From: Martinezella dioscoreae
Lineage (GTDB): Bacteria > Pseudomonadota > Alphaproteobacteria > Rhizobiales > Rhizobiaceae
Direction: 5' to 3'
NCBI RefSeq assembly: GCF_009176305.1
Contig: NZ_BLAJ01000003.1
Span: 62,001-126,000 of the forward strand
DNA length: 64,000 nucleotides
Program-made: the position numbers and the translations under genes
Shown: in pieces, positions 54,819-63,122 of the stretch
How positions within the stretch are numbered: the first letter of the stretch is position 1
Layout of the letters: the number at the start of each line of letters is the position of its first letter
The notes under the pieces: model-generated
Told to the model about the DNA's origin: nothing
Databases searched by the model: none
Seen by the model: the letters and a program-made list of their open reading frames with translations, nothing else

Positions 54819-55104
54819 GTCGGTTTCCTCGACCTTATATCCTGATGAGAATGCCTTGTGACATCCCTACCCTAATTCAAACCTGCAGCATCTGTTCCGA
54901 CGCCGCTGGCAAACCCGTTCAACCCGGCATTGAGATCCGGTCCAGCGCCTTGAATGTGGCCCAGTCCGCCTGAATTTTCCGGACGACTGTTCACAGTCAT
55001 GGCCCGCTTAACACGGTTTAAGTCCGTCGCAAAGCCAGAAAATAGCCGGCTCCGGGTTGCTCAACATGCTATTGGCGGGAAAGTTCCCCCCAACAGCAAT
55101 TCCT

Positions 55105-55842
55105 TTAGATCATCGCCATGCCGCCGTTGACATGGATCGTCTGCCCCGTGACATAGCTCGCCTCCGAGGAAGCGAGATAAGCAACGGCAGAAGCGACTTC
55201 CTGACCCGTGCCCATACGCTTCATGGGGATCGCCCCCATGATGGCTTCTTTCTGCTTGTCGTTCAGCTTGCCCGTCATCGCGCTTTCGATGAAGCCGGGG
55301 GCAACGCAGTTGACCGTGACGTTTCGCGTTGCGATTTCCTGCGCCAGCGACTTGGTGAAGCCGATCATGCCCGCCTTGGAGGCGCAGTAGTTGGCCTGGC
55401 CCGGATTACCCGTCACGCCGACGACGGAGGTGATGTTGATGATGCGGCCGTAGCGGCGGCGCATCATCGGATGGGTCAACTCCCGCGTCAGGCGGAAGAC
55501 GGCGGTCAGATTGACTTCCAGCACGGCGTCCCAGTCCTCGTCGCTCATGCGCACGAAGAGGCCGTCCTTGGTGATGCCGGCATTGTTGACCAGGATATCG
55601 ACGCCGCCGAGCTCCTCTTCCGCCTTGGCGCCGAGTGCCTTGACTTCGTCGCGGTCCGACAGGTTGGCCGGGAAGATCTTGACGCGATCGCCGAGCTCGG
55701 AGGCCAGCGCCTCCAGCTTTTCGACGCGCGTGCCGTGCAGGCCGACGATGGCGCCCTGCTTGTGCAGGAGCCGGGCAATTTCTTCACCGATGCCGCCGGA
55801 TGCGCCGGTTACCAGGGCCTTGCGGCCGGTCAAATCAAGCAT
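55105..55842 (-). CDS. fabG: 3-oxoacyl-[acyl-carrier-protein] reductase
   Basis: A 245-residue SDR that reduces beta-ketoacyl-ACP with NADPH. The cofactor loop is TGASGGIG (12-19), NNAGIT follows, and the triad is Ser139, Tyr152, Lys156. The GGMAMI end is typical of FabG. The start at 55842 follows GAGGGACAC. It lies 25 bases after fabD. Confidence 0.97.
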   Translation of the reverse strand: MLDLTGRKALVTGASGGIGEEIARLLHKQGAIVGLHGTRVEKLEALASELGDRVKIFPANLSDRDEVKALGAKAEEELGGVDILVNNAGITKDGLFVRMSDEDWDAVLEVNLTAVFRLTRELTHPMMRRRYGRIINITSVVGVTGNPGQANYCASKAGMIGFTKSLAQEIATRNVTVNCVAPGFIESAMTGKLNDKQKEAIMGAIPMKRMGTGQEVASAVAYLASSEASYVTGQTIHVNGGMAMI

Positions 55843-55867
55843 ATGTGTCCCTCGTTCCTTGAATATA

Positions 55868-56812
55868 TCAGCCGAGCAATGCGGCAAGCGCCGTATCTAT
55901 ATCTGCAGCATTGTTGACGGCGATGCCGTTGACCGACTTGTCGATGCGGCGGGCAAGACCCGTCAGCACCTTGCCGGCGCCAATTTCATACAATGTTGTC
56001 ACATTGTTGGCGGCAAACCATTCCACCGTCTCACGCCAGCGCACCTGGCCGGTAACCTGCTCGACCAGCAACCGCGCAATCTCATCAGCATCGGTAACCG
56101 GAGCCGCCTTCACATTAGCGATAACAGGCACGACCGGGTTGGCCTTGGCGACGCCGGCGAGCGCCTCGCGCATGGCGTCGGCAGCCGGAGCCATCAACGC
56201 AGAATGGAACGGTGCGGAGACGGGCAAGAGGATGGCGCGCTTAGCGCCCTTGGCGGTCGCAAGTTCCGCTGCCTTTTCGACCGGGGCTTTCTCGCCGGAG
56301 ATAACGATCTGGCCGCCACCATTGTCATTGGCGATCTGGCAGGCGCCGAGTGCAGAAGCCTCCTCGCAAACGGCGACTACATCGGCATGTTCAAGGCCGA
56401 TGATCGCGGCCATGGCGCCGACGCCGACGGGAACTGCCGCCTGCATGGCGTTGCCGCGGATGCGCAGCAGCCGCGCCGTATCGGCAAGCGAGAAGGTGCC
56501 GGCGGCACAGAGCGCGGAGTATTCGCCGAGCGAGTGACCGGCAACATAAGAGACCTTGCTCTTCAGATCGAGGCCGCGAGCCTGCAGCACGCGGATGACT
56601 GCGAGCGAGACGGCCATCAGCGCAGGCTGCGCATTGGCCGTCAGCGTCAGCTTGTCTTCCGGGCCGTTGAAGATGACGTCGGAAAGCTTTTCACCGAGCG
56701 CTTCATCGACTTCCTCGAAGACGGCGCGCGCCTCGGCGAAATTGTCGGCAAGATCCTTGCCCATGCCGACGGCTTGGCTGCCCTGGCCGGGAAATGTGAA
56801 AGCAACAGTCAT
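55868..56812 (-). CDS. fabD: Malonyl-CoA-ACP transacylase
   Basis: A 314-residue enzyme that loads malonate onto ACP. TFPGQGSQAVGMGKDL opens it, the nucleophile is Ser94 in GHSLGEYSAL, and the catalytic His is in VSAPFHSALM near residue 203. First gene of the fabD-fabG-acpP-fabF run; divergent from the aldo-keto reductase. The gap upstream contains a GCGCAA/TTGCGC inverted repeat around a T-rich spacer (near 56920-56945). Confidence 0.97.
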   Translation of the reverse strand: MTVAFTFPGQGSQAVGMGKDLADNFAEARAVFEEVDEALGEKLSDVIFNGPEDKLTLTANAQPALMAVSLAVIRVLQARGLDLKSKVSYVAGHSLGEYSALCAAGTFSLADTARLLRIRGNAMQAAVPVGVGAMAAIIGLEHADVVAVCEEASALGACQIANDNGGGQIVISGEKAPVEKAAELATAKGAKRAILLPVSAPFHSALMAPAADAMREALAGVAKANPVVPVIANVKAAPVTDADEIARLLVEQVTGQVRWRETVEWFAANNVTTLYEIGAGKVLTGLARRIDKSVNGIAVNNAADIDTALAALLG

Positions 56813-57006
56813 TATAAAGCGTCCTTTTGGGGGTCGTTTTGCTTCCCAATGACATTGTTTGCAGCGGAGTCAATAGTGCAAGCCCCGCAGCCACAGGCTT
56901 TTGCACCCGCGAAGCGCAATGATTTTTTTCTTGCGCTCGCTCAGATCGGGCCTAAATTTGCGCGACCTCATTCATTTTGACCTTCTCCCATCCCCAAGGT
57001 TTTCCC

Positions 57007-58050
57007 ATGAAATATAAGAGATTAGGCCGTACCGATATTTCCGTTTCGCAGATTTGCCTGGGCACGATGACCTGGGGCACGCAGAACAGTGAAGCCGAAG
57101 CCCATGAACAGATGGACTATGCTGTCCAGAAGGGCATCAATTTCTTCGATACCGCTGAAATGTATCCGACGACGCCTGTGGGGCCGGAGACTCAGGGCCG
57201 CACCGAGGAATATATCGGCACCTGGTTCGAGAAGACCGGCAAGCGTAGAGATGTCGTGCTCGCCACCAAAGTCGCCGGGCCGGGCCGCGAATATCTGCGC
57301 GGCGGACAGGGTCCGGATGCCGCCAATATCAACGCAGCTGTCGACGCCAGCCTGAAGCGGCTGAAGACCGATTATATCGACCTCTATCAGGTTCACTGGC
57401 CGAACCGCGGCCATTTCCATTTCCGTCAGAACTGGCGTTATAATCCCTTCAACCAGGATCGCGAGAAAGTCGTCGCCGAGATCACCGAAATCCTGGAGAC
57501 GATGGGCGAGCTGGTGAAGGCCGGCAAGATCCGCGCCGTCGGCCTCTCGAACGAGACGACCTGGGGTATCCAGAAATATCTGACGATTGCCGAGCAGAAG
57601 GGCCTGCCGCGCGTCGCCACCACGCAGAACGAATACAATCTCCTCTACCGCCATTTCGACCTCGATCTGGCTGAACTGTCGCATCACGAAGATGTCGGCC
57701 TGCTCGCCTATTCGCCGCTCGCTGGCGGCATCCTCACCGGCAAGTATGTCGGCGGTGCCCGTCCGGCCGGCTCGCGCGGCTCGATCAATCTTGATATCGG
57801 GGGCCGCCTGCAGCCGCTGCAGGAGCCGCCGGTTAAGGCCTATCTCGAGATCGCCGCCAAATACGGTATTGACCCGTCGAAACTGGCGCTGGCCTACTGC
57901 CTCACCAAGCCCTTCATGACGTCCGTCATCATCGGCGCGACGACGATGGCGCAGCTTGAGACCGACGTGGCCGCCGCTTATGTGACGCTACCCGAGGAGG
58001 CACTGGCCGAGATCGAGCAGGTGCACCGGAAATATCCGATGCCTATGTGA
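57007..58050 (+). CDS. Aldo/keto reductase, Tas-like
   Basis: A 347-residue NADP(H)-dependent TIM-barrel reductase. The start MKYKRLGRTDISVSQICLGT, the catalytic Asp/Tyr in FFDTAEMYPTTPVGPET, Lys in VLATKVAGPGRE and His in DLYQVHWPNRG are all present. HFRQNWRYNPFNQ and QNEYNLLYRHFDLDLAE match E. coli Tas. The physiological substrate is unknown. Start at 57007 after CCAAGG; it is divergent from fabD. Confidence 0.92.
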   Translation: MKYKRLGRTDISVSQICLGTMTWGTQNSEAEAHEQMDYAVQKGINFFDTAEMYPTTPVGPETQGRTEEYIGTWFEKTGKRRDVVLATKVAGPGREYLRGGQGPDAANINAAVDASLKRLKTDYIDLYQVHWPNRGHFHFRQNWRYNPFNQDREKVVAEITEILETMGELVKAGKIRAVGLSNETTWGIQKYLTIAEQKGLPRVATTQNEYNLLYRHFDLDLAELSHHEDVGLLAYSPLAGGILTGKYVGGARPAGSRGSINLDIGGRLQPLQEPPVKAYLEIAAKYGIDPSKLALAYCLTKPFMTSVIIGATTMAQLETDVAAAYVTLPEEALAEIEQVHRKYPMPM

Positions 58051-58077
58051 GAAGCCTGTCGATAGGATTCAAAAGGA

Positions 58078-58101
58078 TAAACGGGCAAGTTTGCCCGTTT
58101 A
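58078..58101. terminator. Palindrome at convergent gene ends
   Basis: TAAACGGGCAA (58078-58088), GT, then TTGCCCGTTTA (58091-58101) is a perfect palindrome just after the aldo-keto reductase stop and overlapping the stop codon of the convergent ClpP-fold/SH3 gene. In RNA it forms an ordinary hairpin with a few loop bases. No T run follows on the plus strand beyond TTTATTC. Confidence 0.6.
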
Positions 58102-59280
58102 TTCGGCCGTTACAGCGGAAGCACTGCAGCAGATTTCGCGAACGTAGTCGTTGCCATGAGTGATGATGGCATTGAGAGGGATTTTTTTACTCCCTATCAG
58201 GTGTCGATATACCAGCGGAGCGATATTTTTGTCGTAGACGTCCTTAATGGTAAGGGCATACCGCCCCTGCGCGGTCAAATGCACCGCCATAGGAGGGTTT
58301 GCCCCCTTGGCCAACTGTATGGCTGTCGTCAACGAGGGATCGACGAATATTTGGATATATTGTTTGCCAAAGCGATTTTCCTCGAATTCGCGCACCCACA
58401 CCGACGTCTGAAGCATATAGCCGGACTTTTTGCCGATCGACACACGATACCAATCGCCGATGCTCTTTTTGATCGTCAATTCGCTCCCATTCGGGAAAGT
58501 CGCAATCGTCTTGGCGCTCATGTTCCGGCTGGTCTTGAGCAGGGCCGCTCCTGCGTCGTCTTGAACAATGCCGTTTCTCGGGATTGGAACTTGCAGAAGC
58601 GGCGACTCCTCGTTCAGTGGCTGAGTTGCCTTACGCGCTTCAGCACTCGCTGCCGGAGCATTGTTAGACGACGACTTTGCTGCGAACTCCTGAATCTCCT
58701 GGTATGACACGGTCGTCACTCGAAACTGTGTCATTTCGCTCGATGACAGATAACGAATATCGTTGCTGTCATATTTGAGCGTGAGCTGCAGCAAGCCCGG
58801 GTCAATGCCCATTTCGTTCATATAGGCAATCACGTCAGCTGTCTGCCGTTGGACGGCTGCTACGGCAGTCTCGACATCCATTCCTTTTGTATCGCTGACC
58901 GAAGACTTGTGAACGCCGATCGAGCCCGGTTCGGCAAACCGGCCCACTCCGCCAAGAAAGGACAAGGAACAAGCCGAGGAGCATTCGGCGCTTCTTACAG
59001 CGAGAGTGCTGAGCCCCAGAGATCTTATCAGCCGGCCCAGTTCCAATGCCTTGGATACATTGCCGCCGCCGCTGTCGAAGCCGACGTAGATAGCGTGGCT
59101 GGAAACAGCCTTATCGCGGAATAAGCTCAAATCATCGTCGGCTTCGAAACTGCCAATTACCGCAATGTAGGTAATTCCATCATCCGCAGTTCGAACGTCG
59201 TAGCTCAGCCGCGCCGCGGCATTTTGCGCAAGAAGCGCGAAACCCAGAGCAAAACCCAGCAAAGCAAAGCTTTTCTTCAC
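58099..59280 (-). CDS. Periplasmic ClpP/SppA-fold protein with SH3 domain
   Basis: A 393-residue protein with a signal peptide (hydrophobic 5-18, cleavage near AAA at 23). Residues 25-200 look like the ClpP/crotonase fold of a predicted periplasmic family: VGFDSGGGNVSKALELGRLI, then SAECSSACSLSFLGGVGR with a candidate nucleophile Ser102, and SIGVHKSS with His124. After a Ser/Ala-rich linker (about 200-225) comes a bacterial SH3-like domain (about 248-297, NMSAKTIATFPNGSELTIKK and GDWYRVSIGKKSGYM). The last ~90 residues are unassigned, with CC near the end. Start is GTG 59280 after GGGGGTGG. Confidence 0.7.
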   Translation of the reverse strand: MKKSFALLGFALGFALLAQNAAARLSYDVRTADDGITYIAVIGSFEADDDLSLFRDKAVSSHAIYVGFDSGGGNVSKALELGRLIRSLGLSTLAVRSAECSSACSLSFLGGVGRFAEPGSIGVHKSSVSDTKGMDVETAVAAVQRQTADVIAYMNEMGIDPGLLQLTLKYDSNDIRYLSSSEMTQFRVTTVSYQEIQEFAAKSSSNNAPAASAEARKATQPLNEESPLLQVPIPRNGIVQDDAGAALLKTSRNMSAKTIATFPNGSELTIKKSIGDWYRVSIGKKSGYMLQTSVWVREFEENRFGKQYIQIFVDPSLTTAIQLAKGANPPMAVHLTAQGRYALTIKDVYDKNIAPLVYRHLIGSKKIPLNAIITHGNDYVREICCSASAVTAE

Positions 59281-59436
59281 AGCCCACCCCCAAATTGCAG
59301 CCAAGCCATGAATTCCATAGCTCCAGGCGCTTCACAAGCCATGATTGCAGCCCACATTCGAAAGATTCGGCCTTACCGATGAAATGAAAGCAGGCTCATA
59401 TGGCAGCGGGAAAAAGCCATGCTTACGGCAAGCGGC

Positions 59437-60183
59437 CTATTGCTTTGTCTTCGGCGCAATCGCCAATTCGGAACCATAAGCCGCCTTCAATTCCTCCTGC
59501 CCCTTCACACGGTCCACGGACTTATGAAGCAGGATCGAGCGATAGCCTTCCGAACTCCGCCCCTCGATCAAGGTGACATCGGCGTTTCCTGGATTGTCCG
59601 AGCGCTCGAACCAATCGACAGGCTGATGCAGGAAATTCATCTCGAAGGCCCGGTTGGTCACGCCATGGCCGACGATGATGACATTGTTCTTTCCGTTTTC
59701 GGCGTCGCGCATGACGGTCTGCAGGAACAGACGGACACGCTGGGCGACATCGGCACGGCTCTCGCCGTCCGGCGGCCGTGCGTAGAACTTGCCGTTATTG
59801 TTGCGCAGCCTTGCCCATTTCTCGAACTCATCGGGGAATTTCCGCTTCTGTTCGGCATGATCGTATATTTCGGTGAAGAGGCCGAAGTCCTGCTCACGCA
59901 GGAGATAATCCTCTCTGATATCTCCGATGAGTTCGGCGGGCAGAACCTCCAACAGGGCATCCTTGCTCTGCCGCGTCCTCAGGAAGGGCGAATACCAGAC
60001 GCTCAGCTTGCGCAGTTCGGCTGATGGCAGCCCTTTCAGATAGGCTGATACCGCCTCACCCGCCTCCAATATCTGTCGATAGCCCCATTCCGTCAGGGGC
60101 ACATTATGGTCGCCGAATTGCCGATAGGCCTGGTCATCGATATTGCCAAGGGATTCGCCGTGCCGAACGAGAAAGATGCGCAT
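59437..60183 (-). CDS. Histidine phosphatase family protein
   Basis: A 248-residue phosphoglycerate-mutase-like phosphatase. The catalytic His is in MRIFLVRHGESLGNIDDQ and the second His is in VIIVGHGVTNRAF; EQDFGLFTE carries the general acid. Residues such as WYSPFLRTRQSK match the superfamily's S-x-x-x-R-x-x-Q. The substrate is unknown. Start at 60183 after AGGGACGATTC. A 392-base gap separates it from the divergent rpsF. Confidence 0.87.
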   Translation of the reverse strand: MRIFLVRHGESLGNIDDQAYRQFGDHNVPLTEWGYRQILEAGEAVSAYLKGLPSAELRKLSVWYSPFLRTRQSKDALLEVLPAELIGDIREDYLLREQDFGLFTEIYDHAEQKRKFPDEFEKWARLRNNNGKFYARPPDGESRADVAQRVRLFLQTVMRDAENGKNNVIIVGHGVTNRAFEMNFLHQPVDWFERSDNPGNADVTLIEGRSSEGYRSILLHKSVDRVKGQEELKAAYGSELAIAPKTKQ

Positions 60184-60575
60184 GAATCGTCCCTGTTGCT
60201 GCAATTCGCATTCCATCATATGGGAGAGCGCGGCGGGTGCAACGCTGCGGCGGATGGGAGCTCGCGATTTGGCCCAAGCATCGACGGCGCTCACGGGCAA
60301 AACGGCATAATTTCGCCCCTACCCTTGCCTTTCGAAGAAAAATCCGTATAAGCCGCCCTGTTCGCAACCCGGTCTTCTGGCTGGTGGCTGAACGGAGGGC
60401 CGGTTTTCCAATAAGGGGAATCGTTCGGAACGGAAGCGTTCCAGCCTCCCGTGTCTCCGCTCTCGACCGTCTCGGAAACGCTTTTCTTGCTTGGGTTTAC
60501 CCTCTCAGGAGCAGTCGTTGAGGCTTAGCCGCCGAATATCGGGTTCAGACCAACGCAAGAAAGGCAAAGCTATCC
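60184..60575. other. Intergenic region and long rpsF leader
   Basis: 392 bases with no gene that I can support. The rpsF side holds a GC-rich leader with a 6-bp hairpin GGAACG-GAAG-CGTTCC (60427-60442), a CTCGGAAACGCTTTTC segment, and AAAGG just before the ATG. A leader bound by the S6:S18 pair, as known ahead of rpsF in many bacteria, is possible, but I could not match its consensus. The promoters for rpsF and the phosphatase gene must also lie here. Confidence 0.4.
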
Positions 60576-61022
60576 ATGGCTCTTTACGAACATGTATTCC
60601 TTGCCCGGCAGGATATTTCCGCTCAGCAGGTCGACGCCCTCGTAGAACAGTACAAGGGTGTCATCGAAGCTAACGGCGGTAAAGTCGGGCGTATCGAAAA
60701 CTGGGGCCTCAAGTCCCTCACCTACCGCATCAAGAAGAACCGCAAGGCTCACTACGCCCTGATGGATATCGATGCTCCGGCCGCTGCGATCCAGGAAATG
60801 GAACGCCAGATGCGCATCAGCGAAGATGTCCTGCGTTACATGACGATCGCTGTTGAAAAGCACGAAGACGGCCCGTCTGCCATGATGCAGAAGCGCGACC
60901 GTGACGACCGTCCGCGCCGCGATGGCGACCGTCCGGAGCGCAGCTTCGGCGATCGCGGTCCGCGCCCGGATCGTGGTGACCGCGAAGACCGTCCGCGCCG
61001 TCCGCGCGAAGACCGTGCATAA
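60576..61022 (+). CDS. rpsF: 30S ribosomal protein S6
   Basis: A 148-residue S6. Residues 1-100 are the ferredoxin-like core ([38 protein letters not shown]). Residues 107-148 are an added tail made of Arg/Asp/Pro/Gly only in the main, about 16 Arg and a similar number of acidic residues, in degenerate GDR/DRP repeats. Rhizobial S6 proteins have such tails; the role is unknown. First gene of the rpsF-rpsR-DUF2232-rplI operon; rpsR follows after 13 bases. Confidence 0.97.
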   Translation: MALYEHVFLARQDISAQQVDALVEQYKGVIEANGGKVGRIENWGLKSLTYRIKKNRKAHYALMDIDAPAAAIQEMERQMRISEDVLRYMTIAVEKHEDGPSAMMQKRDRDDRPRRDGDRPERSFGDRGPRPDRGDREDRPRRPREDRA

Positions 61023-61035
61023 GGAGTTCTGAGAG

Positions 61036-61284
61036 ATGTCTGAAGTTTCTTCCGCACCGGTCCGCCGTCCGTTCCATCGCCGCCGCAAGACCTGCCCGTT
61101 CTCGGGCGCCAATGCGCCGCGCATCGACTACAAGGACGTTCGTCTCCTGCAGCGCTACATTTCAGAGCGTGGCAAGATCGTTCCGTCCCGCATCACGGCC
61201 GTTTCCCAGAAGAAGCAGCGCGAACTCGCCCAGGCGATCAAGCGCGCCCGTTTCCTCGGCCTGCTGCCCTACGTCGTCGCCTAA
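61036..61284 (+). CDS. rpsR: 30S ribosomal protein S18
   Basis: An 82-residue S18 with [20 protein letters not shown] and the C-terminal signature [14 protein letters not shown]. It binds S6 on the small-subunit platform. AAGGAGTTCTGAG stands before the start. A hairpin (61312-61335) lies between it and the DUF2232 gene. Confidence 0.98.
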   Translation: MSEVSSAPVRRPFHRRRKTCPFSGANAPRIDYKDVRLLQRYISERGKIVPSRITAVSQKKQRELAQAIKRARFLGLLPYVVA

Positions 61285-61311
61285 TAGCGCGCCTGACGCA
61301 GAATGAATTTG

Positions 61312-61340
61312 AGGGAAGGCAGCGATGCCTTCCCTTCTCC
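61312..61340 (+). terminator. Hairpin between rpsR and DUF2232 gene
   Basis: AGGGAAGGCA (61312-61321) pairs with TGCCTTCCCT (61326-61335) around GCGA, and TCTCCCTTTCG follows. The 165-base gap lies inside the ribosomal-protein operon, so this may act as an attenuating terminator that lowers expression of the membrane protein relative to S6/S18. Confidence 0.65.
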
Positions 61341-61449
61341 CTTTCGCGATGGGCGCGGATCGGAACCTTGAAACCCCATGTTGGGGACGGCTTTCAGCCT
61401 GCGTGGCGAGGGCATCCTCTAACTGCTCGATACGAAGCAGGACAGCGAC

Positions 61450-62427
61450 GTGAAGAAGTTGAACGCAAAAGAGCTTGGCATCGGCGCACTCGCCGGTCTG
61501 ACCGCCGCTTTACTATTGTATGGCGCGATGGCGCCGACATTTTTTGCGATTTTGCTGCCTGTTCTATCTCTTCTTGCGATCCTGATTGCCGGCCTTGGTT
61601 GGGGCAACGCCGCAGTTATCACCGCCGTCGTGGCCGCCGGTGTTTTCGGTACTGTTTTTCAGTCGATTAGTTTCGGGATCTCGGCAATCCTGGTGACGCT
61701 AATCCCCGCATGGATTAGTCACCTCGCCAACCTAGCACGTCCGGCGTCGGAAATTGGCGGCCCAGATCACTTGATCGCCTGGTATCCGCTCTCCGATATA
61801 ATGCTATATCTCTGCAGCTTGACTGCAGCGACTATCGTCATAACGCTCACAATCAATGGCTACAATGCCGGTGACGTTGGCAAGGCGTTCGACACCTATA
61901 TTGCCGCAGTGACTCAACAGTCTCCCGATCTTCAGCTTGACCCGATTGCAATCGCAAAGATGAAGTCGGCGATGTTCTACATGGTCCCGATCCTTTCGGG
62001 CATGATGTGGACATTGATGGAGTTCGCGGCATACTACATTGCGACCCGCGTCGTCTCGGCTTCTAGCCGCAATCTACGCCCCCGCGAAGATATCCCCTCG
62101 TCGCTACGCATGAATCGCAATGCGATCTTTATCTTTCTCGTGGCGATCGTCGCCGTCTTCTTTGGCGGTGTGATCGGTCTCATCGCCGCTCCTATACTTG
62201 GCGCCTTTGGAGCGGGCTTCATAGCTTCTGGTTTTGCGTCGCTGCATTATCGGACTCGCGGCAAGGACTGGCGCATACCCGCGTTGATCCTCTGCTACCT
62301 AGCGACTGTTTTCACACTGCCGCTCTTCATCATCCTTGTTCTCGGCCTCTACGATACGCGCAAGGCGATATCGCTGACCCCGAACAAGAATGTCGATACA
62401 TCCAAACCAACTGACACGAAAATCTGA
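61450..62427 (+). CDS. DUF2232 family polytopic membrane protein
   Basis: A 325-residue protein with about eight hydrophobic segments, belonging to the DUF2232/YybS-like family. It has no signal peptide and no recognised catalytic residues; function unknown. The start is GTG 61450 after CAGGA. It is encoded between rpsR and rplI, a place it holds in other Rhizobiales as far as I recall, so it may be tied to ribosome or membrane biogenesis. Its codons look somewhat less GC-biased than those of the ribosomal genes around it. rplI follows after 19 bases. Confidence 0.85.
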   Translation: MKKLNAKELGIGALAGLTAALLLYGAMAPTFFAILLPVLSLLAILIAGLGWGNAAVITAVVAAGVFGTVFQSISFGISAILVTLIPAWISHLANLARPASEIGGPDHLIAWYPLSDIMLYLCSLTAATIVITLTINGYNAGDVGKAFDTYIAAVTQQSPDLQLDPIAIAKMKSAMFYMVPILSGMMWTLMEFAAYYIATRVVSASSRNLRPREDIPSSLRMNRNAIFIFLVAIVAVFFGGVIGLIAAPILGAFGAGFIASGFASLHYRTRGKDWRIPALILCYLATVFTLPLFIILVLGLYDTRKAISLTPNKNVDTSKPTDTKI

Positions 62428-62446
62428 CATCGAAAGGAACAAGAAA

Positions 62447-63025
62447 ATGGAAGTCATTCTTCTCGAGCGTATCTCCAAGCTCGGCCAGATGGGCGAAGTG
62501 GTAAAGGTTCGCGACGGCTTTGCCCGTAACTACCTGCTGCCGCTCGGCAAGGCGCTGCGCGCCAACGCCGCCAACAAGGCCCGCTTCGAATCCGAGCGCG
62601 CAACGCTCGAAGCCCGCAACCTCGAGCGCAAGAGCGAAGCCCAGAAGGTTGCCGACGTTCTCGCCGGCAAATCCTTCATCGTCGTTCGCTCGGCCGGCGA
62701 AACCGGTCAGCTCTACGGCTCGGTCGCTGCTCGTGACGTCGTCGAAATCCTCGCTGCCGAAGGCTTCACCGTCGGCCGCAGCCAGGTTCACATGAACACG
62801 CCGATCAAGGCCATCGGCCTGCACAACGTCACGATCGGCCTTCACGCCGAAGTCGAAATCACGATCGAACTCAACGTTGCACGCTCCGCTGAAGAAGCCG
62901 AGCGTCAGGCCAAGGGCGAAACCCTCACCTCCGCCGACGCCATCTACGGCGTTGACGAAGACGCCCTGCGTCCGGAAGACTTCTTCGATCCGGAAGCTGA
63001 CCGCGACGGCGACGAAGAAGCTTGA
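62447..63025 (+). CDS. rplI: 50S ribosomal protein L9
   Basis: A 192-residue L9. [20 protein letters not shown] is the N-terminal rRNA-binding domain with the GxGxxVxVxxGFARNYL-type signature ([15 protein letters not shown]), then the long helix and the C-terminal domain (about 80-150). The remaining ~40 residues are an acidic extension ([16 protein letters not shown]) common in alphaproteobacteria. GAAAGGAACAAGAAA precedes the start. Confidence 0.97.
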   Translation: MEVILLERISKLGQMGEVVKVRDGFARNYLLPLGKALRANAANKARFESERATLEARNLERKSEAQKVADVLAGKSFIVVRSAGETGQLYGSVAARDVVEILAAEGFTVGRSQVHMNTPIKAIGLHNVTIGLHAEVEITIELNVARSAEEAERQAKGETLTSADAIYGVDEDALRPEDFFDPEADRDGDEEA

Positions 63026-63057
63026 TCTTCAAGCCTTTTTCGTAATTTCTAATGCAA

Positions 63058-63095
63058 GAAAGCCTGGGTCCTCCGACCCAGGCTTTCCTGTTTTC
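63058..63095. terminator. Strong intrinsic terminator after rplI
   Basis: GAAAGCCTGGGTC (63058-63070) and GACCCAGGCTTTC (63075-63087) form a 13-bp perfect stem around CTCC, followed by CTGTTTTCTG. It ends the ribosomal operon and also faces the convergent HlyD gene. Confidence 0.9.
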
Positions 63096-63122
63096 TGACA
63101 GAAGATGGAGCGAACGCCCAGG

